Source: Panax quinquefolius
Taxonomy: Eukaryota; Streptophyta; Magnoliopsida; Apiales; Araliaceae
NCBI GenBank assembly: GCA_020205615.1
Contig: CM035153.1
Location: forward strand, 75,502,692 to 75,566,691
Length of the DNA stretch: 64,000 bases
Reading direction: 5' to 3'
Shown in pieces: positions 54,623-64,000 of this stretch; position 1 is the first letter of the stretch, and the number at the start of each line of letters is the position of its first letter. A model generated the notes under the pieces. The model searched no databases and was not told the DNA's origin. It saw nothing but the letters and a program-made list of their open reading frames with translations. The position numbers and the translations under genes were made by a program.

Positions 54623-56499
54623 AGCTTTTATATATATATAACTGCTTACTACTTTCCGTACAAATTGCAGTATCACGTGAGCCTAGGAATCATGTGATCA
54701 CAGGTTCAGTCTACTGAATCTAGATTAGGTTCCCATGATGGACATTTTCTGGCTGTAAGCAGCTTGTACATTATTTTACAGTGTCTAAATTTCCTTGGAT
54801 GGTCATCATGCCCATGAGGAGTTCTAAGCTCTTTGTATATTATTTTCTCGAGAATGCTTCGCATCTCAAAAATAAAAGCAAACATGCCGGACATTTAATA
54901 ATAAAATGGAAGTATGAAAAGGTCTCAATTCCTATAGAGCACAGGGTTTGAAAAACCTCTTTTACAAAACTTCATTGATATATCTTGGTTAAAACTGAAT
55001 TTTTCTATAAAAATTCAATCCTTGTGTATATAGGTGTGAACGAGGCCTCACACTACTTTTAAATAATTGCACATTGATCCACACACATACACACAGGCAT
55101 ATAATAATTTCTTTGAAGAGTGGCGGTCACCATTGTAACGCGCCCAAATTCATGTACTTAAAATCCGAACTCGGTGCTTTACGATACCATTTCTATGAGC
55201 GGAATAATTACTAATAATAATAACAATAATATAAATTTCAAACTTAACTTACATTTATTAGAGTCTAATCCCAAGTACGCAACCTAAATACAGACTAACT
55301 ATTACAAAAGATACCATTAACACTTATTCTGTTTGTTTTCCTTTTCACTTGTTCTTGCCTGAACCTTCCGGTTGATCACGCTTAGCTGAAAACATTTAAA
55401 TTTAAAGTAAGGATGAGCATTTGAGTGCCCAACAAGTAATAACAATTATAAATATAATTAGCTGAAAGAAATAAATGTTTTCTTTGCATATCACTTTTAC
55501 AACGAATTAATAGTTATGAAGTAAACTGAACCAATCATAACCATATATCATTTCTATACCAAAATTTTTGAAACTACGTATTGACTATATATATAGGGTA
55601 GTCGACAGATTATGAACATTGTTTTCTGTTTTCGAAAAGGTTAGACAGAACTTTATCTGCAAACCGTCATAACTTATGGGCACGAGGGTGTACATCCCAT
55701 GGACCCTGTATTGATCAATACTACATAACAAGAACGATATTATCGTTCACTCTGGCTACCTTGGGCACATAAAAATTTTTCCATGTTCGGGATGTTCATA
55801 ATTAGTCAAGAATCTAAACTAAAGCAATTTGATTGGATACAATAGGATTTTATCATATTCAACGATTTTTCTAAACATGTGTTTAGCTAGATCAAATAGC
55901 TTAGACGGCTTTTACTGTATTCATACTAGGGATCAATATATACATATATTTATATCAACATGTGATTAAATACAATGATTATCCAAGTGGGGACACTTGT
56001 ATAACCATGTTTTAGAAATTAACGAACAAAATATATATCTGAATTACCATATACTAACATGTTGATAAACAATGATCGGATATAGAATATATCACAATAG
56101 GATTAATAATATAGCATAATAATAATATAATTCTGAAACCTTCTTACTCATATCCATTGCATAAAGGAAATTCAAAGGTAGGATACTTGCCTGATCCGCT
56201 GCTTATAATACACAACTTAGTTTTATCTTTTATACCTATCAGTAATAAGAGCATTTTACTGATTAGAATAACATATCATGAACACATATGACCGCTTATT
56301 GCGATTGACCACATAACCTAATCACATTGTCACACACGTTTCACAGTCATTAAATCACAAATAAACACATATATAGACACATTATGCAAGTCCAGATCAA
56401 TTTCTGAACTCTGTCGGCGTACCGACGGCTTTATCAGGTAATTATTGAGTCCAAGACTCTATATTGAAGTTCAATATTTATTTAGACTATTTAAATAAC

Positions 56500-57530
56500 A
56501 GTCATAACATTTTTAAATGACTTGCAAAAATTTTAAACAATTAATATAATTTATTCTAAATTTTCAAACACCGAATCATTATAAAATGATTTAAATATCA
56601 AATAATTCTATTATCATTAATATTTAATTAATATTAAACTATTAATGAAACCAACGCTAAAATATTAAAGTTATTTATAATAACTCAAAATATTTTAAAA
56701 TACTTATATTACCCTTAAATGATTTTTAAAACAATTAAAATTATTTTTAAATAATTACCATTAATATTAAAATAGTAATGAACTATTTATTCAAATATTA
56801 AAAGTCATTTATCATAACTTCAAATATTTTAATTCACTTATATCCTTTTTAAATGATTTTTAAATAAATAAAATCATTTTAATTTTTTATTTAATATAAT
56901 TATTAAATAAACTTAATATCAATAATCTTAAATTAATATCATTAATATTAAATTATTAATAAAATTATCCCTTAAATATTAAAAGTTACATTTTATAACT
57001 TAAAATATCTTTAAACATTTTATTTTCATTTAAAATGATTTTTATAATATTAAAATCATTTCTAAACTAAATTATTTAATATAGTCATTAAATAAACCTA
57101 ATATCATTAATATTAATTTATTAATGAGAATTCTCCAAAAATATAGAAAATTATATTTTATAAGTCCAAATATTTTCTAACACTTTATTCTCATTTAAAA
57201 TGATTTTTAAATCAAGTAAAATCATTTTAACTTATTTATTTAATTTAACAATTAAATAAATTTAATATCATTAATATTAAATTATTAATATTTTTCATGA
57301 CAAAATATCAAAAGTTATATTTATAACTCAAAACATTTTTTACACACTTTATTCTTATTAAAAATGATTTTTATATAATTAAAATCATTTTCTTTAATTT
57401 ATTTAATACACTAATTAAATAAATTAAATATCATTAATATTCAAATAATTGTAAATATTAATGAAAAATATCCCAAATAATTAAAAGTTATTTTCATAAT
57501 TAAAAATAATTTTGAAAACCATTTTGTAAT
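56500..57530. repeat. AT-rich tandem array, 165-180 bp unit
   Basis: AAATGATTTTTA recurs at 56717, 56851, 57033, 57198 and 57362, each with a following AATTAAAATCATTTT and an ATATCATTAATATT block. Units are diverged. The same kind of sequence follows the dyad in A (6060-6480). Confidence 0.7.
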
Positions 57531-57590
57531 TTTATAATTTATTTCCTATTTTTAATCAATTTTGGAAATTCGAAATTAAATAAATTAAAT

Positions 57591-57615
57591 CTGTCGCTAT
57601 AGCCCTTTAGTGACG
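57591..57615. repeat. CTATAGCGAC block in solo LTR
   Basis: CTGTCGCTATAGCCCTTTAG, the reverse complement of the CTAAAGGGCTATAGCGACAG form, matches the second half of the X dyad (32030-32052). CAAGAACACC lies nearby as in A and X. Confidence 0.75.
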
Positions 57616-58237
57616 ATGAATAAATCATTGTTGGTGTTCTTGAGCCTCAAGAACAACGATGTGCAATGATTACCAACATATTAAGTTTGACCAGCTATAA
57701 ATTGCAATCTGATAAAGTTTTGGGCTAACTAAAGCTTTGATATTGTAGCTAACATGTAATACTACAGTTATCCTATCCCAACTTGCTCAAACAACAACAC
57801 AACAAAGCAATCTGAGTCCTCAAAATACTTGTCAGACGAGTTCTGGGTTTTCACAGAAACCCATGTATCCGAGTGAGTGAGTGTATTTCTAATTTATTTA
57901 TATAGAAAATATCAGGTTATTACAACCTTGGTAACACGGATGTCAGGGGGTGCCTAACACCTTCCCTCTGCATAATTAAGCTCCCGGACCCAAAATGGAT
58001 CTTGGTTTCACAGACCCGTCTAGCAGTTTCAAATCACTGGGTCAATGTGCAAACCTTTTTCGGTTGCGTTGGTGCAACCAGTAAAATACACCAACTGGCG
58101 ACTCTTAAAGTCAAATCGTCGACATTATACATGTCGGACCTTTTTCACTTATTTTTTCAAACAAATCTCACATTAACATGAGAACACCAAAGAATAAGTA
58201 ACGAAAAGGGACACTCAAAAATCCCGACGTCGATAGG

Positions 58238-58255
58238 TGGCGACTCTGCTGGGGA
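58238..58255 (+). promoter_or_regulatory. Primer binding site, tRNA-Arg type (Ogre-3)
   Basis: TGGCGACTCTGCTGGGGA, the site used by Ogre/Tat elements. A shorter copy, TGGCGACTCT, is at 58096-58105. Confidence 0.9.
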
Positions 58256-58902
58256 CTCCAATAACAGGGCTTAAGCCGCTATTACAAGCTTTTCAAAATT
58301 ATTATATGCTTGTCTGTGAATTCTGCATTTACATTTATGATGAATGTGTACGAATGCATCTTACTTACTGCACCGCTAGATATCTATCTGTGATATTAGT
58401 GCTTCGCACATGTCATCATTTTGCATAAACGGTGAGACACGTTGTATGTGAATATATGTTGTGTGGTCCCTCCACCAGGAGGCTATCCTATCGGTGTTTG
58501 ATTACTGGACTCGTGGGAAGAATAATTCCCCAGGGCTCAGGAAAGGCACCACTCAGATTCGCTCCAGTTGAAAGACCGGATTAACTTCCCGTCGAGTAGA
58601 TTGCGATGATCTGGGAACCTTCATGCCAAAAAGCCGCGAGAGTAACCCTAAGATAGTTCAGCCTCTGATAAACCAAACGCAGAGGAAAGTCTCTTCATAC
58701 TTTCCATTTTCAATTACTTGTAAAAGCATTTACTTGTAAATTATTCCATGTTCATCCATATGTAATGGAAAATATGAAGAATATCTGTGCATGCATGACA
58801 TGTTATCAATTAACAACCGGTTTTGCAGGACAAAATTCTTAAAACGGACATGTTATGGTAACATTTACATTACCCTAAGACTAAACTACGTAAGTCTTTT
58901 GT
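58256..58902 (+). other. Untranslated leader of Ogre-3
   Basis: About 650 bp between PBS and gag start without a credible ORF. It has many short upstream ATGs, and no ORF1 is seen. Confidence 0.6.
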
Positions 58903-61250
58903 ATGGAAGCAATTGGGCCTGTTACCCGCTCTAAATCAAAAAATGCCGCGAGCCTACAACCAATCATGTCTTCTTCCTACCAGTCTAATCCTGTTTCCCG
59001 AGAAGAATTTGAAGGATTGAGTAAACAAATTAAAGACTTGGCTGTTCTACTTAAAGAATTACACCAGTTTACTCAGGGTACGAAGATACCTACACATACA
59101 GAATCCCCTACACAAGGAGTTCAAGGTCTGGAAAAAACAATTCCTGAACCTCAGTTGGATACGACCAACAAAGACCCTGAAAACACCCATGTCAAAGGAG
59201 ATCCAGACACCGGTGATATCAGGAAAAAGGTCCTTCAAATGGAGGAAACTACTCGTATTTTCAAAGGTATTGAAACACATGGCAGTGTTTTATATGTAGA
59301 CCTTTGCATATTTCCTGGTGTTCATTATCCAGAGAAATTCAAGACCCCTGATTTTGAGAAATATGACGGGTTAGGAGATCCTAATACACATTTAAAGGTG
59401 TTCATTGGAGAACTCGGGTCTTACGCAGAAAATGAAAAGCTCGAGAATCATTTGTTTCAAAAAATCCGATTGAGAAGCCTGCTTCATGGTATACCGAGTT
59501 AGACAACTCAAAAATTCGTAGTTGGGAAGAGTCTGCGCTCACGCCTTCCTTACTCAATCTGATTTTTCAATCTCGGATGGCTCTGTCCGATATCAAATTA
59601 CCAAGGTCAAGAAATAGTCTAATGAGTCATTTAAAGAGTGCAGCTTCGAAAGGTGGAGGCACCTTCTCGCTCAAGTTATTCCTTCCATGAGAATCGAGAA
59701 TGGTCATGATTTTCATAGATGTACAGGAAGCTCCTTTCTATGAAAGAGTTCTAGCTGGTATTGGCAAACCATTCTCTAAAATGATCAAACACGACGAGAT
59801 AGCTGAAATAGGATTGATGTCCGGTAAAATTCAAGACCTAGCCGCTCTTAAAGTTGTTGCTGAGCACATCTAGTCCGGATCTTATGGAAACAACCCCCGA
59901 AGGGTCCATAAAAAGAAAGAGGAGGATGTTTCCATGATACTACAAGGTTAAAAAGGCAATCCAAGCATGCCTATGCAGAGCAGAAACTACTCCCATTTTC
60001 CAGCACAATCTTCAAACCCTCCATTGCCTAAAAGTGGAGAAGTAAAGCGACCTCGAACGTTCACACCCTTAGGGGACTCGCTCGAGAATATTCTTGCTCT
60101 TCTGACTACTTAGAAGAAAATTACACATCTTCTTCCACCAGCCAACCCTAATGGGAGGGGTTTTAATGTTACTCGGAAGTGTGCTTATCATGCCGGGGCA
60201 CCCAGACATGATAGTCAAGATTGTTGGGCCTTGAAACATAAGATTCAGGATCTTATAGACAATGGTGAGATCGTGGTCACAAAACCAGATCAACCTCATA
60301 TGCAAGACAACCCTCTTCCACAACACAAAGAAGAAGAGGTTAACATGATCAGTTGGAGCACTGTACAAGGTTCCAATGGCGATTTATCCCAACCCATCAA
60401 AGACGGTGTTGATAAATGGGATTATGTAAAGTTCCAGTTTACCATGGAACGAAAGATGAAAGCTCTTTGTAAACAAATTGAGCAATTGGAAGAACAGGTG
60501 ACCCACCATCATCAAGTCACACACCAATTAATCATGCAGGAGTATGCCTATCTCCTTCCATTTGTTATGAATGCTCCATCCACACCTTCAGAAAGCGAAG
60601 TTATGGAGGATAAGGTTGCAAAGTGGGCAAGTGCTAAAGACCATCGGGATTTTGCCAATCAAAGGGAATTCACATATTTGGGCCAATCTACGGAGGAGAT
60701 ACTTCAAATGTTGATCAACGAAGGAAGAATTACATTCCTTCTCACTGCAATCAATCCCCGCTTAGGATGGTTCAATCCTGATGAAATGTGTCAATATCAT
60801 TCACATTCTCGCGGTCACAGCATAGAAGAATGCTGGGCACTCCGCCATCTTATTCAGAATCTTATTGATAGCGGTGTCCTGCAAATAGCAGATGATTACA
60901 CTGTGCAACTTAAGGGTGGGAATTCAAGTCCTACAAAATGGAAGGAATCAGTAGCAGTTATATCCGAAGTGGATGATGAGACTGTCAAAGTATTTCCCAT
61001 ACAACCAATTCAACTCAAAGGAGCTGACAATCCTTTGAAAGTGGCCGCACCAGAGCCAATTTCTTTATCTTGCAGACCACAATATCCTGTTGTCAGCTTA
61101 CACAGAGTTCCATGGAGTTATGGAGAAGTGAAGGATCCACGTCTCATACTTATTCTACCAGTGTGTCAGGAGAATCCACTGGTACCTTCCTCAATGGGTT
61201 GTCAAACCTACTTGCAAAGCAAAGGGGAAGTTGCCCATGGAGAAGATTGA
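58903..61250 (+). pseudogene. gag: Ogre-3 gag, frameshifted
   Basis: Start MEAIGPVTRSKSKNAASLQP at 58903, then SREEFEGLSKQIKDLAVLLK (near 58995) and the capsid block HYPEKFKTPDFEKYDGLGDP (near 59325). A frameshift near 59465 moves the next block (WYTELDNSKIRSWEES, near 59490) to another frame; DVQEAPFYERVLAGIGKPF follows near 59720. FTPLGDSLENILALLTT is near 60060. Two Tat-type knuckles are CAYHAGAPRHDSQDCWALK (near 60182; Gly to Arg) and CQYHSHSRGHSIEECWALR (near 60790). The frame from 60231 to 61250 is open (339 codons) and includes a coiled-coil stretch (near 60450-60560). Confidence 0.88.
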
Positions 61251-61980
61251 AAAATTCCTCCGCACTATGGGCCACAATGAAGCCAAAGTGGTTTTAAGCT
61301 TACGAGAAGCTCCACACCAGATTTCGATACTGGACTTGGTTTTCTTTTTTGAGGACCATTGGAAGATCTTACTAAAGGTTTTGGAAGAAGCCTACTTGCC
61401 AAAATCAGTGGATGTGGAAAATTTTCAACATTTGGTTGATCACATTTTCAATAACAATGTGATATCCTTCACTGATGATGACATACCTCCCGAAGGGATC
61501 AGTCATTGCAAGCCATTGCACATTGTAGTTTTGTCTTCCGGGTACATGCTAGCAGGAGTATTGATAGATGGAGGCTCATCTCTGAATATCTGTCCTTATG
61601 CCACCTTGGTAAAGATGAATATCAATCTCAAGCGGATCCAAAGCAGCCATATGGTCATCCGAGATTTTGATGGATCCCGACGAAATGCTGTCGAGAAAAT
61701 TGAATTACCAATTGAGATTGGTCCAAATACGTTCAATGTATCCTTCCACGTCCTCAAGATAGACTCGGGATACAACTTGCTATTGGGGAGACCATGGATG
61801 CACATGGCTGGAGCTGTTCCCTCCACCTTACATCAACAACTCAAATACATTATCAACAACAGTCTAGTCACTGTCAACGCTGAGCCAGATTATCCTGAAC
61901 AAGGAACTCTACCAATTATCAGTTTCAATTTAGAAGCTGAACCGACCAGTTTCCATACTCTGGAAGTGAGTAACACGTAA
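61231..61980 (+). pseudogene. Ogre-3 protease, open frame
   Basis: An open frame of 249 codons. MEKIEKFLRTMGHNEAKVVL is the end of gag; LVDHIFNNNVISFTDDDIPP (near 61435) leads to the active site VLIDGGSSLNICPYATL (near 61560), the Tat form of the aspartic protease site. YNLLLGRPWMHMAGAVPSTL (near 61775) is the second conserved block. It ends at TAA 61978-61980. Reading continues in the same frame to the G-patch-like block at 62032. Confidence 0.88.
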
Positions 61981-62582
61981 TACCATTCTATTGGAGCGAC
62001 ACTTCCCATACCCAAGATTTCTGCCGAGGTTATGTTGGCCACTCAAGAAATGATGTTATTGGGTCATCAACCTGGACAAGGGCTTGGTAAAGATAAGCAG
62101 TGTATTAAGCACCCTATTCAAACATCCAATCAAATTGGAACAGCCGGATTAGGCTATTATGCCAGTTCCACTCATAGGAATCCTCATAAGCAGAAGCAGG
62201 TTTCTCAAGCTTCCGCCGCCCGGCAATTTTCTATACATTTACCTCATGAGTTGATGCAATCTCCAGTAAAGGTTCTAGCCCATGTTGTGGCTATGCTGTT
62301 TCTGAAACCAGTACCAATCAAAGCTAAAGAGGTGCTGATTCTTGATCCCGAAATGGAAGAAAAGGAACAGAAACGTAAACATAACCTTGCCTTGATGATG
62401 GCAGGCATCTGCGTCATTATTCATGATGAACATATAAATAGATACACTCCAGACGATGATTTCACAGATGTCATGGTTATCATTCGGGAAAAGGATGACA
62501 CTGACTATCTTTCTATCACTGCAGTCCTTCAGGACTTTGCCCTCGACAATTGGAGCAGCACTCCATGCATTGATCGATGAGG
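61981..62582 (+). pseudogene. Ogre-3 G-patch-like segment and pre-intron exon
   Basis: EMMLLGHQPGQGLGKDKQCI (near 62050) matches the G-patch core. EKEQKRKHNLALMMAGICVI and TPDDDFTDVMVIIREKDD (62355-62500) align with Ogre-2. The open frame from 62032 ends at TGA 62578-62580, just before the intron-like segment; Ogre-2 suggests the original frame differed at the end (ALHALIDEG). Confidence 0.7.
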
Positions 62583-62734
62583 GTAAAATGGGCAGAAAAA
62601 TCCCTCTGCCCTGTAGATAAATTTAATTGCTTGCTTTCCTTTACAACATTAGCAATTATTTTATCAAGTACATGCTAACACTTTTGTATAATCGAACAGT
62701 TGCATATATTAAGTGAAAGCATCTTTTGTTTTAG
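62583..62734 (+). other. Intron-like segment between protease and RT, Ogre-3
   Basis: From GTAAAATGGGCAGA (62583) to TTTTGTTTTAG (62734), 152 bp and T-rich before the acceptor. It is homologous to 26604-26752 of Ogre-2, with the same donor and acceptor contexts. CTAACAC (62670) could serve as branch site. Confidence 0.5.
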
Positions 62735-62934
62735 GACTCTAAATTTAGATGTGCCTGTACTTGCTGATGAGGTGCCTTCTCTCCACAAGGGCTGTAACTT
62801 TGATGCAAAGTTAGACTCAGACTTGATGGACATCCTAGAGGACATTAAGACACCTCAGGAGATTAAGGAATGGGTCACAGACAAACCCAAACCCAATCTT
62901 GATCAAACCATGCCGATCTGGGTTTCAGAAAAGA
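62735..62934 (+). pseudogene. Ogre-3 start of RT exon (truncated)
   Basis: RTLNLDVPVLADEVPSLHKG to KPKPNLDQTMP matches 26603-26410 of Ogre-2. It departs from it near 62915, where the copia fragment begins. Confidence 0.75.
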
Positions 62935-64000
62935 GAAGAGTAACCTAGCTACTACTCACCACCCTCGAAGGATCGTAGAGTCCAATAAGATTAACTTTAC
63001 AAACCAACCGGGAAGGTACAGTAGAAGTAAGATATACTCCTCACAAATCATGAAACACGAGAACACATGGAAGAAGGAATATCAACTTAACAGGAGGATG
63101 ACCAATAACCTGCAAAAGTCCAAATGGAGGAAAAACTTTCACACACACACACACAAATTTACATAATATCAAATGTTTTGTGAGCTACAGAGTTTGCCAC
63201 AAGGCTGCAAAATCTTATTATAATTCCATGCATGTGAGACCCAAAATCAAGCAGATTTGGGTCCCCAAGGGCACTAACAATGTAGGACCCATGCAAGTAT
63301 GGGTACTAAAATGAAGGTTTAATGTTACTACAAGAAAAGAGCTCCACGATCACAACCTGGTATCTGGATAGTGGATGCTCAAGGCACATGACAAGGAACA
63401 AAGCCCTTCTGTCTAACTACATAGAGAAAGAGGGTCCCTCGGTCATCTTTGGAGACAACGGCTCTGGCAAGACAAGAGGCTATGGCTCAACTGGAAATGC
63501 TGCAGTATCCTTCAGCAAAGTGGCCTATGTGGAATGACTACAACACAATCTTCTAAGCATTAGCCAACTCTGCGACAAGGGTCATCAAGTAACATTTCTC
63601 CATAATCAATGTCAAGTTTGAGACCTGAAGACATCTGCTGCAAAGTTAACCGGAACAAGAGAAGGAAATATCTACACAGTAAACCTTGGACAACTAAGCT
63701 CAGACGAGACTATATGATTTCTGGCTAAAGCATCTGAAGAAATGAGCTGGCTATGGCATCGAAGATTATCTCATATCAACTTCAAAAGCATGTCCAAATT
63801 AGCTTCAAAAGATCTAGTTGCAGGCTTACCCAAGTTTAACTTCGTCAAAGAAAGGTCTAGCAATGCCTGTCAACTTGGAAAGCAGACTAGAAGCTCATTC
63901 AAGAGCAAAACTATAAACTCAATTAACAAGCCTCTGCAGTTGCTACATATATATTTTTTTGGGCCAATTCCAACGACGAGTCTTGGGGAAAGAGATACTC
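62935..64000 (+). mobile_element. Ty1/copia fragment
   Basis: The fragment has end-of-gag, protease and the start of integrase of a copia element, and continues past the window. No LTR, PBS or target duplication is seen at its left side, so it is either truncated at 5' or joined by a deletion. The left limit is the place where Ogre homology ends, within about 30 bp. Confidence 0.75.
63170..64000 (+). pseudogene. Copia gag end, protease and integrase N-terminus, broken
   Basis: IKQIWVPKGTNNVGPMQVWV (near 63245) is the linker before protease, ending in a TGA at 63312. The protease active site is TWYLDSGCSRHMTRNKALL (near 63355), with D-S-G intact, followed by VIFGDNGSGKTRGYG. The frame stops at TGA 63535. 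The integrase zinc region follows with ELSWLWHRRLSHINFKSMSK (near 63745) and CQLGKQTRSSFKSK (one Cys lost). Where the first catalytic Asp is expected (LLHMDLFGP in the family), LLHIYFFGP is read (near 63945), so Asp became Tyr. Confidence 0.87.

Larger units (their letters stand above)
55134..57924 (-). mobile_element. Solo Tekay LTR, internally deleted
   Basis: On the minus strand it starts TGTAATAACCTGATATTTTC at 57924, close to the LTR start of A, and ends GGGCGCGTTACA at 55134. Flanks ACCAT (55129-55133) and ACCTT (57925-57929) agree in four of five bases, a likely decayed target duplication. The telo-box and TATA part present in A is missing after the first 100 bp. The dyad block (57591-57615) and an AT-rich tandem array (56500-57530) are present. 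No internal region remains. Confidence 0.8.
51418..58217 (+). repeat. 5' LTR of Ogre-3, with nested insertions
   Basis: About 6.8 kb, of which 2.8 kb is a solo Tekay LTR and 1.3 kb a fold-back element. It starts TGTAGACACTC and probably ends GGGACACTCA about 20 bp before the PBS; the end is uncertain because the 3' LTR is out of view. The upstream part has CCGGGAA/CCCGGAACAC motifs, a 126 bp-period duplication (51911-52134), two palindromes (52480-52520) and a TATA box (52529-52536). Confidence 0.7.
51418..62934 (+). mobile_element. Tat/Ogre-type element (Ogre-3), 5' LTR to start of RT
   Basis: 5' LTR from TGTAGACACTC (51418) to near 58217, tRNA-Arg-type PBS (58238-58255), leader, gag (58903), protease (61500-61990), G-patch-like motif (62030-62100), intron-like segment (62583-62734) and the first 60 codons of the RT exon. 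A copia fragment replaces the rest from about 62935. It is homologous to Ogre-2 throughout. There is no long ORF between PBS and gag, unlike the ORF1 of legume Ogre. Confidence 0.85.

Noticed and set aside
54224..54697. 157-codon frame rich in IYIYIY
   Set aside because: It is translation of (TA)n microsatellites and the 55 bp minisatellite.
58238..58255. A tRNA gene fragment
   Set aside because: Only 18 bases match, in the orientation complementary to a tRNA 3' end and just after an LTR; it is a primer binding site. The same holds at 798, 12477, 35351 and 48078.

Overview
This is nuclear DNA of a flowering plant, probably a eudicot. It is AT-rich and almost wholly made of transposable elements. 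I recognise no intact host gene. The plant assignment rests on Ty3/gypsy LTR retrotransposons of three plant lineages (Athila with a tRNA-Asp-type primer site, Tat/Ogre with a tRNA-Arg-type site, chromovirus Tekay/Del with a tRNA-iMet-type site), a Ty1/copia fragment, a CACTA end, a PIF/Harbinger-like element, and a broken copy of a plant cold-shock-domain/zinc-knuckle protein gene. The species cannot be told from what I can see.

Layout. 1-2385: 5' end of an Athila element on the minus strand (Athila-1), inserted in the gag of a Tekay element (A, + strand, 2386-6480) that has lost its pol. 6481-12016: a second, internally deleted Athila (Athila-2, minus) that keeps an open integrase frame, an env-like 3' ORF remnant and parts of both LTRs. 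12017 to about 19000: a degenerate but nearly full-length Tekay element (Y, +) with an extra ORF before gag. 19148-19870: cold-shock-domain pseudogene. 19871-22500: DNA with no recognised gene. 22500-22904: one CACTA terminus. 22908-30197: a Tat/Ogre element on the minus strand (Ogre-2), from 3' tail to gag.

From 30198 on, the window is a stack of nested insertions. Tekay element X (+) lies in the gag of Ogre-2. X carries a MITE-like element in its 5' LTR and a complete minus-strand Tekay-type element Z (40674-50788, target duplication CTCCA) at the end of its integrase. The 3' LTR of X is broken at 51231 by a further LTR fragment (W), which is broken at 51418 by a Tat/Ogre element (Ogre-3, +). 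The long 5' LTR of Ogre-3 contains a 1.3 kb fold-back element in a TA microsatellite and an internally deleted solo Tekay LTR. Its internal region is broken near 62935 by a copia fragment that runs off the window.

Most coding regions are decayed by in-frame stops and frameshifts. The most intact are the Athila-2 integrase and the reverse transcriptase and RNase H of X. The observations most worth following are the fold-back element, the pre-gag ORF shared in position by two Tekay elements, short structured blocks shared by diverged LTRs, an intron-like segment conserved between the two Tat/Ogre copies, and a possible internal promoter before the Athila-2 env-like ORF.
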